A DNA stretch of 64,000 nt. Origin: Candidatus Anammoxibacter sp. (lineage in GTDB: Bacteria; Planctomycetota; Brocadiia; Brocadiales; Anammoxibacteraceae). Below, one piece after another: positions 27,589 through 36,011 of the stretch (positions within the stretch are counted from its first letter, which is position 1; each line of letters begins with the position of its first letter). A program made the position numbers and the translations under genes. The notes under the pieces are model-generated. The model did not search any database. It was not told the origin of the DNA and saw only the letters and a list, made by a program, of their open reading frames with translations. The DNA lies in NCBI GenBank assembly GCA_021777055.1, contig JAIQZO010000024.1, forward strand, positions 124,001 to 188,000, given 5' to 3'.

Positions 27589-29757
27589 ATGAAAAGTAAA
27601 TACGCATTAACGTTTGCATTACTTTTTTCTATTTTGATTGTAGGATGTAGTTCTCCACCACAAAAAAATGTAGCAGAAACTACTACCCCGATAATAAACA
27701 CAGATATACGTGATAAAGGCATTAATGACGTTAATGCTAAAAAGAATTTTAAAAAATGGACAAAAAAGCTCTATTCAAAAGACCCTAATATCCAGACCGC
27801 AGCAGCTGTATCTTTACTAAATCTGGAGTATTATGCAGCTTTTGACTTTCTTATTAATATTTTAAATGAGGCTAAAAAGACAACAATGACAATTGCGGTC
27901 TTAAAAGCATTTGGGTTTGCAGGAGATGACAGAGCTTTAATGCAGGCAATGGCACTACTTGATCATAAAGATGAGACGATCAGGCTTACAGCAGCGGAAA
28001 CATTGGGAAAACTAAACACTTATAAGGCCATAAGATTAATGACGGCAAACCTTATGGACCTTGAGAGAAGCACCCAATCACGTATCTTGATAGCAAAGGC
28101 GCTCGGAGACGTGAGAAATAAAGACTCCGTAGAACATTTAATCGACCTACTTAAATCCGATAATGAAGAGCTGCAAACTGCAGCCCACGGGGCTTTAATA
28201 AAAATAACAAAACATCCTATCGACAAAGAGGTAAAAAACTGGAATGAGTGGTGGACGCTAAACAAAGTTAAATCCAGGGAAGAGTGGTTGGAAGATATAG
28301 TAGATACACTTGAAGAGAATATAAAAAAAATACGGATTGAAGATGAAATACTAAACAAAAAAATTGCAAGAAAATCAATCGAATTATTAAAAATACATTC
28401 GAAAAATGGTAATAACATCAAGCTTTTCCTGGAAGCAGCAAAAAGTAAATACCCGGAAGTTAAGATATATGCCGCAAAGAAATTGGCAAAGATAAAACCA
28501 CCAGAAGCAAAGGATATTTTCTCCGAACTACTTTTGGATGAGAACCTTAACGTCAGAATAATCGCAGCCAAAGCACTGGGAAGCATAGCAGACAAAAGCA
28601 TCCTTTCGCCATTGCTGGATGCAATAAATGACCAAAATACGGAAGTGCAAGTTGCGGCAATAAAGGCATTGGGAAGGATAGAGATGCCTCAGGCGGTTGA
28701 AGCACTAAAATCCCTGTTAAATCATGATGAAGTGGAAATTGTAAAAGCGTCGGTGGAGTCATTAGGGCAGATAGGCATATCAAAAGATATAGAAAAAATT
28801 ATTCCTCTTTTAAGACATAAAGATCCCGCAGTTAGAGAAGAGGCCGCAATAGCACTGGGAAAACATAAAAACGACAAATCTGTCACACCTCTAATAAATA
28901 CGCTATCTGATAAGGTTGAAAGGGTCAGATGGTATGCTGCTGACAGTTTGGGAAAACAAGAGTCAAAAGCCGCAGTATTACCACTCATTCGACTTTTATC
29001 AGATGAGAGTGCACGAGTTCGTGAATCGGCAACAACATCATTGGGAAAAATTGGAGATGAAAGTGCAGTTAATCATCTGACAAAATTACTTGATGATACA
29101 GATAAAAGGGTAACAGAACAGGCATCAGAAGCTTTATTAGTTATTGCAGGAGACGATCCAGAAGCTCTCAACCGATTATCAGAGATATTTTTTGCCAAGA
29201 AGAATTATGAAAGGGCTATAAAGGTAATAGAAAAACAGATTGTAAAATATAATGAAAATGAGGAAGCGCTTTGGGATAGCAGAAAAAAAATGGCTAAGGC
29301 TCTTATGTTAGCTAAAGATTGGGAGAAATCCGCAAATTTATACATGATGCTAACTGAACATTTCGCTAGCGATGTTAATTTAAAGAATGAATTGATAAAT
29401 TGTCTTTTAGAGATAAAACAGTATGAGAAGGCATTAGATCTCCTTTCAACATGGACAACCGGGCATCTTAGCGATAATGATTTTTTCTGGGAAAGTAGGC
29501 TTAATATTATAGCCGCCATCTTTTCAAATGACGATTATGAGAAGGTCATAGAACTGGTAAACAAATTTGAAAACGAAACCCCTGAAATGGGAGGAAATAA
29601 TTTGAAAGAAAACTTTATTAACTACAGGGATAGATCCCTTATTAGAAAAAAAGAGAATAACTTGAGTAACAAAAACAATAACGGTGCAGAGTACAGGAAC
29701 TATAAAACCAACTACCTTGTAAATGCTGTGCATCAAGATCAAGGTGGCATAATTTAA
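27589..29757 (+). CDS. HEAT-repeat lipoprotein
   Basis: 722 residues. Lipoprotein signal with lipobox IVGC (Cys about 21). From about residue 45 to 530 it is an array of HEAT-like repeats (repeating pattern 'V-AAKALG-I-D----PLL-AL-D---EV---A'). TPR-like helices (ERAIKVIEKQIVKYNENEEA) complete the C terminus. A scaffold in the periplasm or outer membrane. The stop TAA shares an A with the trkA ATG (TAATG), indicating translational coupling to potassium uptake regulation. Confidence 0.85.
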   Translation: MKSKYALTFALLFSILIVGCSSPPQKNVAETTTPIINTDIRDKGINDVNAKKNFKKWTKKLYSKDPNIQTAAAVSLLNLEYYAAFDFLINILNEAKKTTMTIAVLKAFGFAGDDRALMQAMALLDHKDETIRLTAAETLGKLNTYKAIRLMTANLMDLERSTQSRILIAKALGDVRNKDSVEHLIDLLKSDNEELQTAAHGALIKITKHPIDKEVKNWNEWWTLNKVKSREEWLEDIVDTLEENIKKIRIEDEILNKKIARKSIELLKIHSKNGNNIKLFLEAAKSKYPEVKIYAAKKLAKIKPPEAKDIFSELLLDENLNVRIIAAKALGSIADKSILSPLLDAINDQNTEVQVAAIKALGRIEMPQAVEALKSLLNHDEVEIVKASVESLGQIGISKDIEKIIPLLRHKDPAVREEAAIALGKHKNDKSVTPLINTLSDKVERVRWYAADSLGKQESKAAVLPLIRLLSDESARVRESATTSLGKIGDESAVNHLTKLLDDTDKRVTEQASEALLVIAGDDPEALNRLSEIFFAKKNYERAIKVIEKQIVKYNENEEALWDSRKKMAKALMLAKDWEKSANLYMMLTEHFASDVNLKNELINCLLEIKQYEKALDLLSTWTTGHLSDNDFFWESRLNIIAAIFSNDDYEKVIELVNKFENETPEMGGNNLKENFINYRDRSLIRKKENNLSNKNNNGAEYRNYKTNYLVNAVHQDQGGII

Positions 29758-31106
29758 TGAATATACTTATTGTCGGTGCAGGAGCAGTTGGTTTTAACTT
29801 AGCAAAACAACTTTCACAGGAAGGGCATGACATTTCAATTGTCGAAATAAACAGTGCTTTAGTACGTAAGATTAATGAAAAGCTGGATGTATTTGTGATG
29901 GAAGGCCAGGGAACAAGCCCCAAAGTACTTGAAACTTGTGGAATTCAAGATGTAGAGATGGTCTTGGCTGTTACCACTAGCGATGAAGTGAACATAGTAG
30001 TCTGCATGTTAGCCAAACAGTATGGGGTTAAACATAAAATTGCACGAATACGTAACTATGAGTTTACGGACAGAGACTTCTTTTCTAAAAATAATGGTTT
30101 CTGCATAGACCATATGATAAACCCTGACCTAATAACTGTAAACTCCATATTAAAGATAATAGAAACACCGGGTGCCACATATGTGGCAGACTTTAAAGAT
30201 ATAAATGTTGTTTTACGCGGCTTTAATATCCCCAATGACGCTCCTATTGTAAATAAATCGTTATCTGACCTAAAAGAGATAGAAGCCACAGATTCATTCT
30301 TGATAGTAGCAATTCAACGTGGCGACGAAATGATCATACCTAACGACTCTACTGTAATAGCTAAGGACGACACCATCTTTGTCATTGTAGCAGAGGCAGG
30401 CATACCATACTTTCTACCAATGGTAACAAAAAGAAGCGCGAAAGTGACAAAGGTAATAATTTATGGTGCAACAAATATTGGACTTTTAATTGCAAAGAAA
30501 TTTGAAAAAGGCACCGTTGATATCACGCTGGTGGAACCGGATCAGGAACTTGCTGAAAAAGCAGCTGCGGAGCTGACAAAAGCGTCTGTTCTCAATGGAA
30601 CAGCAACAGATATAGATTTACTGAAAGAGGCATCAATAGAAACCACAAGTTTTTTTATTGCTGCATCGAGTGATGAGCAATCCAACTTACTTGCTGCCAT
30701 GCTGGCAAAGAAGTTTGGCTCAAAAAAGACCATCGTAATTACAGACGAACCGGATTTTATCGCTATATTCAGATCATTAGGCATGGATGTGGTAATGAAC
30801 CCCAGACAAATCATGGTCAGTTCTATCCTGCAGTACGTCAGGCGCGGCAAGATCCCATCAATCATTAAAATCAACGAGAGTGATGCAGAAGCCATAGAAT
30901 TTGTAATTGAGCCGGGTACAAAAGTTGAGGGTAAGAAACTTAGCAATGTAAAGTTTCCACAGGGTTCAATATTGGGCGCTATTATTAGAAATGGAACTAT
31001 GGACATCCCGAACGAAAACAGTATCATTCAGGCAGGTGACCGTGTAATAGTATTTACTTTGCCAACTGCGATTAAAAAAGTTCAATCGTTTTTCACAAAC
31101 AAGTGA
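29757..31106 (+). CDS. trkA: TrkA, regulatory subunit of Trk potassium uptake
   Basis: 449 residues, the full double-RCK form. Two NAD-binding Rossmann motifs (ILIVGAGAVGFNLAKQL at 3-19, and KVIIYGATNIGLLIAKKF near 232) are each followed by a TrkA-C domain. It binds TrkH at the inner membrane and gates K+ uptake by nucleotide binding. Starts within the stop of the HEAT gene; trkH follows after a repeat of family A. Confidence 0.94.
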   Translation: MNILIVGAGAVGFNLAKQLSQEGHDISIVEINSALVRKINEKLDVFVMEGQGTSPKVLETCGIQDVEMVLAVTTSDEVNIVVCMLAKQYGVKHKIARIRNYEFTDRDFFSKNNGFCIDHMINPDLITVNSILKIIETPGATYVADFKDINVVLRGFNIPNDAPIVNKSLSDLKEIEATDSFLIVAIQRGDEMIIPNDSTVIAKDDTIFVIVAEAGIPYFLPMVTKRSAKVTKVIIYGATNIGLLIAKKFEKGTVDITLVEPDQELAEKAAAELTKASVLNGTATDIDLLKEASIETTSFFIAASSDEQSNLLAAMLAKKFGSKKTIVITDEPDFIAIFRSLGMDVVMNPRQIMVSSILQYVRRGKIPSIIKINESDAEAIEFVIEPGTKVEGKKLSNVKFPQGSILGAIIRNGTMDIPNENSIIQAGDRVIVFTLPTAIKKVQSFFTNK

Positions 31107-31112
31107 TGCCAC

Positions 31113-31335
31113 ACCATAATGCGGCGAAGCCGCAACCAAATTGGGAATACAGAATTCTTTCTGGAAACTGAAATCAGAATAAAGCATAGATTTGTAGTTA
31201 TTTCACTATGCTATCTATCGTAAAAATTTATGTGCTCCCGAACTCTTACTTCCTGTTATTCGGGCTCCTGAATTCTATGTTCCATAAAAGCTACAATAAA
31301 TTAAAAAAGAAGTTTTTATAAAGCAATACCATAGA
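31113..31335. repeat. Intergenic palindromic repeat, family A
   Basis: Edge GCGGCGAAGCCGCAACCAAA; arms GGGAATACAGAATTC and GAATTCTATGTTCC; core CAGAATAAAGCATAGATTTG; tail ending GCAATACCATAG. The same order of blocks recurs at the other family A sites. Lies between trkA and trkH. Confidence 0.85.
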
Positions 31336-31340
31336 AACAT

Positions 31341-32825
31341 ATGAATATACCATTAGTTTTACACGTCCTTGGAAACTTAGTACTCCTTCTTGCCGCAATT
31401 ATAACCGTTCCGTTAGGGTTTGCGATCTATTATGATTCTGCAAGTGAAATTAAAGCGTTTATTATCTCTATATTGATGGCAGGGATTATTGGTGCAATAA
31501 TGAAATTCCTGACAAAAAAGGATGCGTCCTCATTAGGAGTACGTGAAGGGTTTGGTATTGTAACATTCGGATGGCTATTTTGTGCCCTTTTCGGAGCAAT
31601 ACCATATTGGTTGTCAGGTTACTGCCCCAACTTCACCAATGCATATTTTGAGGCTATGAGCGGTTTCACTACAACAGGATCAACAATTTTTCAAGATGTA
31701 GACATACTGCCAAAATCTATTTTGTTCTGGCGAAGTTTAACACAATGGCTGGGCGGTATGGGAATCATTGTCTTCTTTGTTGCATTCCTTCCAGCGTTAA
31801 AAGTCGGCGGTTATCAACTGTTCACAGCAGAAGCACCGGGTCCAAAAGCAGATAAGATAAAACCACGCATTGCAGATACAGCAAAACTGCTCTGGTTCAT
31901 ATACCTTTCTCTATCAGGATTGCTCGCGGTTTTCCTTTTAGCCGGAGGGATGTCACCATTTGACACAATTTGTCATACATTCAGCACCGTTTCAACCGGC
32001 GGATTTTCCACCAAGAATGCAAGTATTGCCGCCTTTAACAGCGTATATATTGAAGTGGTATTGATGGTATTCATGTTTATACCCGGATGCAATTTTATCA
32101 TACATTACCAGTGCATTAATGGAAAGATAAGAAACGTTTTAAAAAATTCAGAGTTAAAGTTCTTTATGCTCTTGCTTGTAGTTGTAACGTTAGGAGTTAC
32201 GCTATTTCTCTTGTTCAGTACCGACGTAACTTACCATTCCAACCTAAAAGATAGCCGCTATAATACATTTTTTGGATGTTTAAGGGATGCATCTTTTCAG
32301 GTAATTTCATTATGTACAACAACAGGATATGGCTCGGCAGACTTCGACCAATGGCCTGATTTTTGCAGATTCATCCTGGTTTCTGTCATGTTTTTTGGCG
32401 GATGCGCAGGTTCAACATCCGGCGGAATGAAAAATATTAGGATTTTACTGCTGATAAAATACTGTATCAGAGAATTAGATTACCTAATAAGGCCAAGTAT
32501 AATAAAACATGTAAAGATTGACAATGTATCAATTGAAGAAAGTGTCGTAAAGAATACTTTAGGTTTTTTTTCATCATATGTGGGTATTTTTATAATCTGT
32601 TTCTTTATATTAGTAGGTTTACAAGTAGACGGAACAACCGCGTTCTCCTCTATCGCCTCATCAATGGGAAATATAGGACCAGGGCTTGCAAAGGTTGGCG
32701 CTGTTGAAAATTACGCAAATATTCCATTTGCAGGTAAGTGGGTATTAATATTCTGCATGCTGGCAGGTAGACTAGAAGTATATTCCATTATGGTACTGTT
32801 TCTACCAATAACATGGAAAAAATAA
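31341..32825 (+). CDS. trkH: TrkH-type potassium uptake channel
   Basis: 494 residues, about ten hydrophobic spans. The four pore loops are recognisable: SGFTTTGSTIF, STVSTGGFSTKN, LCTTTGYGSADFDQW and ASSMGNIGPGL. GGCAGSTSGGMKNIRI is the conserved SxSGG region after the third loop. It moves K+ into the cell under control of TrkA, encoded 235 bp upstream. Confidence 0.95.
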   Translation: MNIPLVLHVLGNLVLLLAAIITVPLGFAIYYDSASEIKAFIISILMAGIIGAIMKFLTKKDASSLGVREGFGIVTFGWLFCALFGAIPYWLSGYCPNFTNAYFEAMSGFTTTGSTIFQDVDILPKSILFWRSLTQWLGGMGIIVFFVAFLPALKVGGYQLFTAEAPGPKADKIKPRIADTAKLLWFIYLSLSGLLAVFLLAGGMSPFDTICHTFSTVSTGGFSTKNASIAAFNSVYIEVVLMVFMFIPGCNFIIHYQCINGKIRNVLKNSELKFFMLLLVVVTLGVTLFLLFSTDVTYHSNLKDSRYNTFFGCLRDASFQVISLCTTTGYGSADFDQWPDFCRFILVSVMFFGGCAGSTSGGMKNIRILLLIKYCIRELDYLIRPSIIKHVKIDNVSIEESVVKNTLGFFSSYVGIFIICFFILVGLQVDGTTAFSSIASSMGNIGPGLAKVGAVENYANIPFAGKWVLIFCMLAGRLEVYSIMVLFLPITWKK

Positions 32826-32884
32826 TAGGTCTTGAATTAATATAAAAAACCAGTTAAAATCAGTTAAAATCTTAAATATTTACA

Positions 32885-32932
32885 TATACTCAATGTGTGC
32901 ATAAAGTGACATTTATGCACACATTGAGTATA
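32885..32932. terminator. Perfect 21-bp inverted repeat after trkH
   Basis: The arms 32885-32905 and 32912-32932 are exactly complementary (TATACTCAATGTGTGCATAA plus A) with a GTGACA loop. No T run follows. Could terminate trkH, protect the 3' end of the message, or act on the pseudopilin gene whose frame starts 14 bp later. Confidence 0.6.
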
Positions 32933-32945
32933 AAATAATAAGCAT

Positions 32946-33431
32946 TTGACTATAGGTTTAGATAAGAGCAGAAGTGGTTTTACTTTACTTGAGTTAATTA
33001 TCGTAATTCTAATTATAGGTGTTGTGATGTCCGTTGGGATTCCTCGAATCTTTAATGGATTGGAGAGTGCTAAGAGTCGTAACCTTTTATCTGACATAAT
33101 CGTATTCTTTCGTCAGACAAGAATGGACGCATTATCCACCAGCAAACCTGTAGAGGTAATTATAAAACTTCATGAAGGAGTATTTGAAGCAGACAATGAC
33201 AAAACCTTTAATATTCCTGAAGATTCAGGTATATTAATCAAGTTAATGAATGATGACGAGTATGAGTATTATGATGACGATTTAGATAAAACTAATGTTA
33301 CGTTTTACCCCAATGGCATGGCGACAGAGAGAAAACTGATATTGTCAAATAATAACAACGATTTTGCTATTATTACAATTGAACCGTTAACAGGATTGGC
33401 CAATTATTCAACCGATTTTGAGGATGATTAG
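32946..33431 (+). CDS. gspH: Type II secretion minor pseudopilin (GspH-like)
   Basis: 161 residues. The prepilin signal SGFTLLELIIVILIIGVV has the Gly/Phe cleavage site and Glu+5. The rest is a GspH-like globular domain (SDIIVFFRQTRMDALSTSKP). Part of the pseudopilus tip of the T2SS. Start is TTG 32946. The gspG-like gene follows 64 bp downstream; no other gsp genes are in the window. Confidence 0.78.
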   Translation: MTIGLDKSRSGFTLLELIIVILIIGVVMSVGIPRIFNGLESAKSRNLLSDIIVFFRQTRMDALSTSKPVEVIIKLHEGVFEADNDKTFNIPEDSGILIKLMNDDEYEYYDDDLDKTNVTFYPNGMATERKLILSNNNNDFAIITIEPLTGLANYSTDFEDD

Positions 33432-33495
33432 ATCCATTCATATTTTACTAGAAATAATTTTTTAAACTATAATCTATTGTTAAAGAAAGGCTATT

Positions 33496-33930
33496 ATGAG
33501 GCTAATTAATAATTTGATAAGAAAGGCTGATAAAGGGTTTACACTACTTGAGCTCTTAATCGTTTTGATTATAATCGGTTTATTAGCTGCACTGGTAGGA
33601 CCTAAGCTCATAAACCGTGTAGGAGAGTCTAAGCAGAAAACCTGTAAGGTACAAATTGAGATGCTTAGTACATCGTTAGATACATTTCGCCTAGATACAG
33701 GAAAATACCCAGATGAAGAACAGGGACTAAATGCTTTAATAGAAGCCGGCGATTTTAAAAACTGGAAAGGCCCGTATTTAAAAAAGAAATTTGTCCCGAA
33801 AGACCCTTGGGGAAACGACTTTGTTTACAAATACAACAGTGATGCAAGAGAATTTGAGATCATATGCTATGGTGCAGACGAAGCAGAAGGTGGAACCGGA
33901 GATAACGAAGATATTAGCAGCGCAAATTAA
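33496..33930 (+). CDS. gspG: Type II secretion major pseudopilin GspG
   Basis: 144 residues. Prepilin signal KGFTLLELLIVLIIIGLLAA, then the GspG blocks RLDTGKYPDEEQGLNALI and GPYLKKKFVPKDPWGN. This is the main subunit of the pseudopilus that drives secretion through the outer membrane, consistent with the several large exported enzymes in this window. Confidence 0.92.
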   Translation: MRLINNLIRKADKGFTLLELLIVLIIIGLLAALVGPKLINRVGESKQKTCKVQIEMLSTSLDTFRLDTGKYPDEEQGLNALIEAGDFKNWKGPYLKKKFVPKDPWGNDFVYKYNSDAREFEIICYGADEAEGGTGDNEDISSAN

Positions 33931-34081
33931 GACTTCAAAAATTTACACATTTGGTACAGCACAAAATAATTTGAAACTTGTTTTAAATATTTAAACGTTT
34001 TACAGGACGAAGAAAGTATAATTCTTACCCCCTGATTTTACGTCATATCAAATAATTCACCAGAATCCATAAAACCTGTTC

Positions 34082-34113
34082 ATGCGGGGTTGTAATATAC
34101 TACAACCTCGTAT
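34082..34113. other. Hairpin in the gspG-rdgB gap
   Basis: The stem CATGCGGGGTTGTA pairs with TACAACCTCGTATG around a 4-nt loop, with two weak positions. It may end the gspHG transcript, though no T run follows. Confidence 0.4.
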
Positions 34114-34204
34114 GAGTGTTAATAACAAATGTATTAGACTACACAACATTTCCACAAGATAAGAAAACACACCGGTATTTACATGTTTATACTTTAATAG
34201 ACAT

Positions 34205-34432
34205 AGTACGGCAATGCCTTAACCAAAATTTGGAATACAGAATCCAGGAGTAAAAATTCAGAATAAATCATAGATTTGTAATCATTTTACCATGTTTTTG
34301 ATCGTAAGATTAGTATCCGCTTTCTGAATCATATTTTCTATCATTCTGGCTTCTTACTCCTGGATTCTGTATTCCCATAAAAACTACAAAATCTTAAAAA
34401 AAAGACGTTATTATAAAATAACACTATAAATT
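34205..34432. repeat. Intergenic palindromic repeat, family A
   Basis: GCAATGCCTTAACCAAAATT edge; arms GGAATACAGAATCCAGGAG and CTCCTGGATTCTGTATTCC are exact inverted complements. Core CAGAATAAATCATAGATTTG. Ends 22 bp before rdgB. Confidence 0.88.
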
Positions 34433-34453
34433 GTACTTTTCAATAGCAGTTCT

Positions 34454-35059
34454 ATGGACAAGATCAATATCCTTATCGGATCAACTAATCCAAAAAAAAA
34501 GATTGAGATTACTAATATAACTAAGGATCTGAACATACAGTTTACCCTACTTGAAGAACTTAACAACGCACCAGAAATACTAGAGGATGGCAAAACATTT
34601 AAAGATAATGCCGTAAAAAAAGCCACTGCCTTTGCGAAGTGGAATGGGTCATTAACACTTGCGGATGACTCTGGCCTTGAAGTAAAATCACTAAATAACA
34701 GGCCAGGAGTATATTCCGCACGGTACGCAGGAGAAGGTGCAACTGATGAAATGAGGATAAAAAAGCTCTTGGCTGAAATGGCAGCATTTTCTGCTGAGGA
34801 TAGAAAAGCGAGGTTCAAGTGCGCCATCGCACTTGCAAACCCAGAAGGACTCCTATTTGTCGTAGAGGCTAAGTGCGATGGTATAATTACCGCAGAGCCA
34901 AGAGGAAAGAATGGATTTGGATATGATCCTATATTTGCATTTCCGGAGTATGGCAAAACTTTTGCGGAACTAACACCAGAAACTAAGAACATGATAAGTC
35001 ACAGGGCCAAAGCATTACTTCTTTTTAAGGAAAAGCTTAAAGAGTCATTGCTCTTTTAA
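34454..35059 (+). CDS. rdgB: XTP/dITP diphosphatase (RdgB/HAM1)
   Basis: 201 residues. Removes non-canonical purine nucleoside triphosphates from the pool. Family blocks: IGSTNPKKKIEI at the N terminus, KTFKDNAVKKA, LADDSGLEVKSLNNRPGVYS (catalytic Asp), GKNGFGYDPIF and the final SHRAKALL. First gene of a tight operon: the kinase gene starts 4 nt after its stop. Confidence 0.95.
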   Translation: MDKINILIGSTNPKKKIEITNITKDLNIQFTLLEELNNAPEILEDGKTFKDNAVKKATAFAKWNGSLTLADDSGLEVKSLNNRPGVYSARYAGEGATDEMRIKKLLAEMAAFSAEDRKARFKCAIALANPEGLLFVVEAKCDGIITAEPRGKNGFGYDPIFAFPEYGKTFAELTPETKNMISHRAKALLLFKEKLKESLLF

Positions 35060-35063
35060 ATAA

Positions 35064-36011
35064 ATGAAAAACAGTAAATATCTTATAGGTATAGACATTG
35101 GTGGTACGGACACAAAGATAGGAATCATTGACTCAAAAGGGAGCATAGTAGCAAAGACAAGAACAGAAACGTTAACAAAGAGCAGTGTACAACTACTTGT
35201 AAAACGAGTTTATTCAATCTGCCATGAGTTAGCGAAGAACGCATCAATAAAATGGGAAGATCTGCTATACATTGGCATTGGCATGCCCGGAATACTAGAT
35301 CTGATAAATGGAAGCATTCTGTTCTCACCAAATATCAGAGAGTGGTCAGGAGTACCAATTGTTAGCATATTTCAAAAGGAGATGAAGAAGATATGTGTTC
35401 TTGAGAATGACGCAAACGCCGCAGCATGGGGAGAAAAGTGGGCAGGCGCAGGAAAAGATAGTAAACTAGGTTCACTCATCATGATAACGCTTGGTACAGG
35501 TATCGGAGGCGGTATAATTTTAGAAAATAAGATATGGCATGGAGGCAAGAACGGAGCAGGAGAGTTTGGCCATATAGTAATTGAAACAAATGGAAGAGTG
35601 TGCGGCTGTGGAAATTATGGCTGCGCAGAAGCATATGCATCTGCAACTGCAGTTGTAAAACGTTATAAAGAAGCTTCAGATCTGACAGATGATATTACAG
35701 CTGAAGATGTTTTTGAAGAAGCTTTAAACGGAAATAATATCGCAAGAAAAGTTATGGAAGAAACCGGCATGTATATTGCCATTTTAATTGTAAATATAAT
35801 GCATACATTAAACCCCGATGTCATCGTAATTGGAGGAGGAATGGCCGCAGCAGAAGAACTTTTGGCTAAACCTATATCTGATGAAGTTAACAAACGAATC
35901 GCCAGGTTTGGAACCAATTCTACAAAAATTGTATTTGGAAGATTGGAAAATGACGCGGGGATGATAGGAGCGGCAGGATGGGCACGGAAAACATTAGAAA
36001 TTTCTGTATAA
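35064..36011 (+). CDS. ROK-family sugar kinase (glucokinase-like)
   Basis: 315 residues. ATP-binding GIDIGGTDTKIGII at the N terminus, catalytic ENDANAAAWGE, LGTGIGGGIIL, and the ROK zinc motif CGCGNYGCAEAYAS. Probably phosphorylates glucose, but ROK members also use N-acetylmannosamine, fructose or allose and the sequence does not settle it. It overlaps lepA by 34 nt and follows rdgB by 4 nt. Confidence 0.92.
   Translation: MKNSKYLIGIDIGGTDTKIGIIDSKGSIVAKTRTETLTKSSVQLLVKRVYSICHELAKNASIKWEDLLYIGIGMPGILDLINGSILFSPNIREWSGVPIVSIFQKEMKKICVLENDANAAAWGEKWAGAGKDSKLGSLIMITLGTGIGGGIILENKIWHGGKNGAGEFGHIVIETNGRVCGCGNYGCAEAYASATAVVKRYKEASDLTDDITAEDVFEEALNGNNIARKVMEETGMYIAILIVNIMHTLNPDVIVIGGGMAAAEELLAKPISDEVNKRIARFGTNSTKIVFGRLENDAGMIGAAGWARKTLEISV

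Noticed and set aside
28020..28601. 193-codon antisense frame within the HEAT gene
   Set aside because: Shadow of a repetitive helical gene; Ser/Phe/Leu-rich with no start signal.
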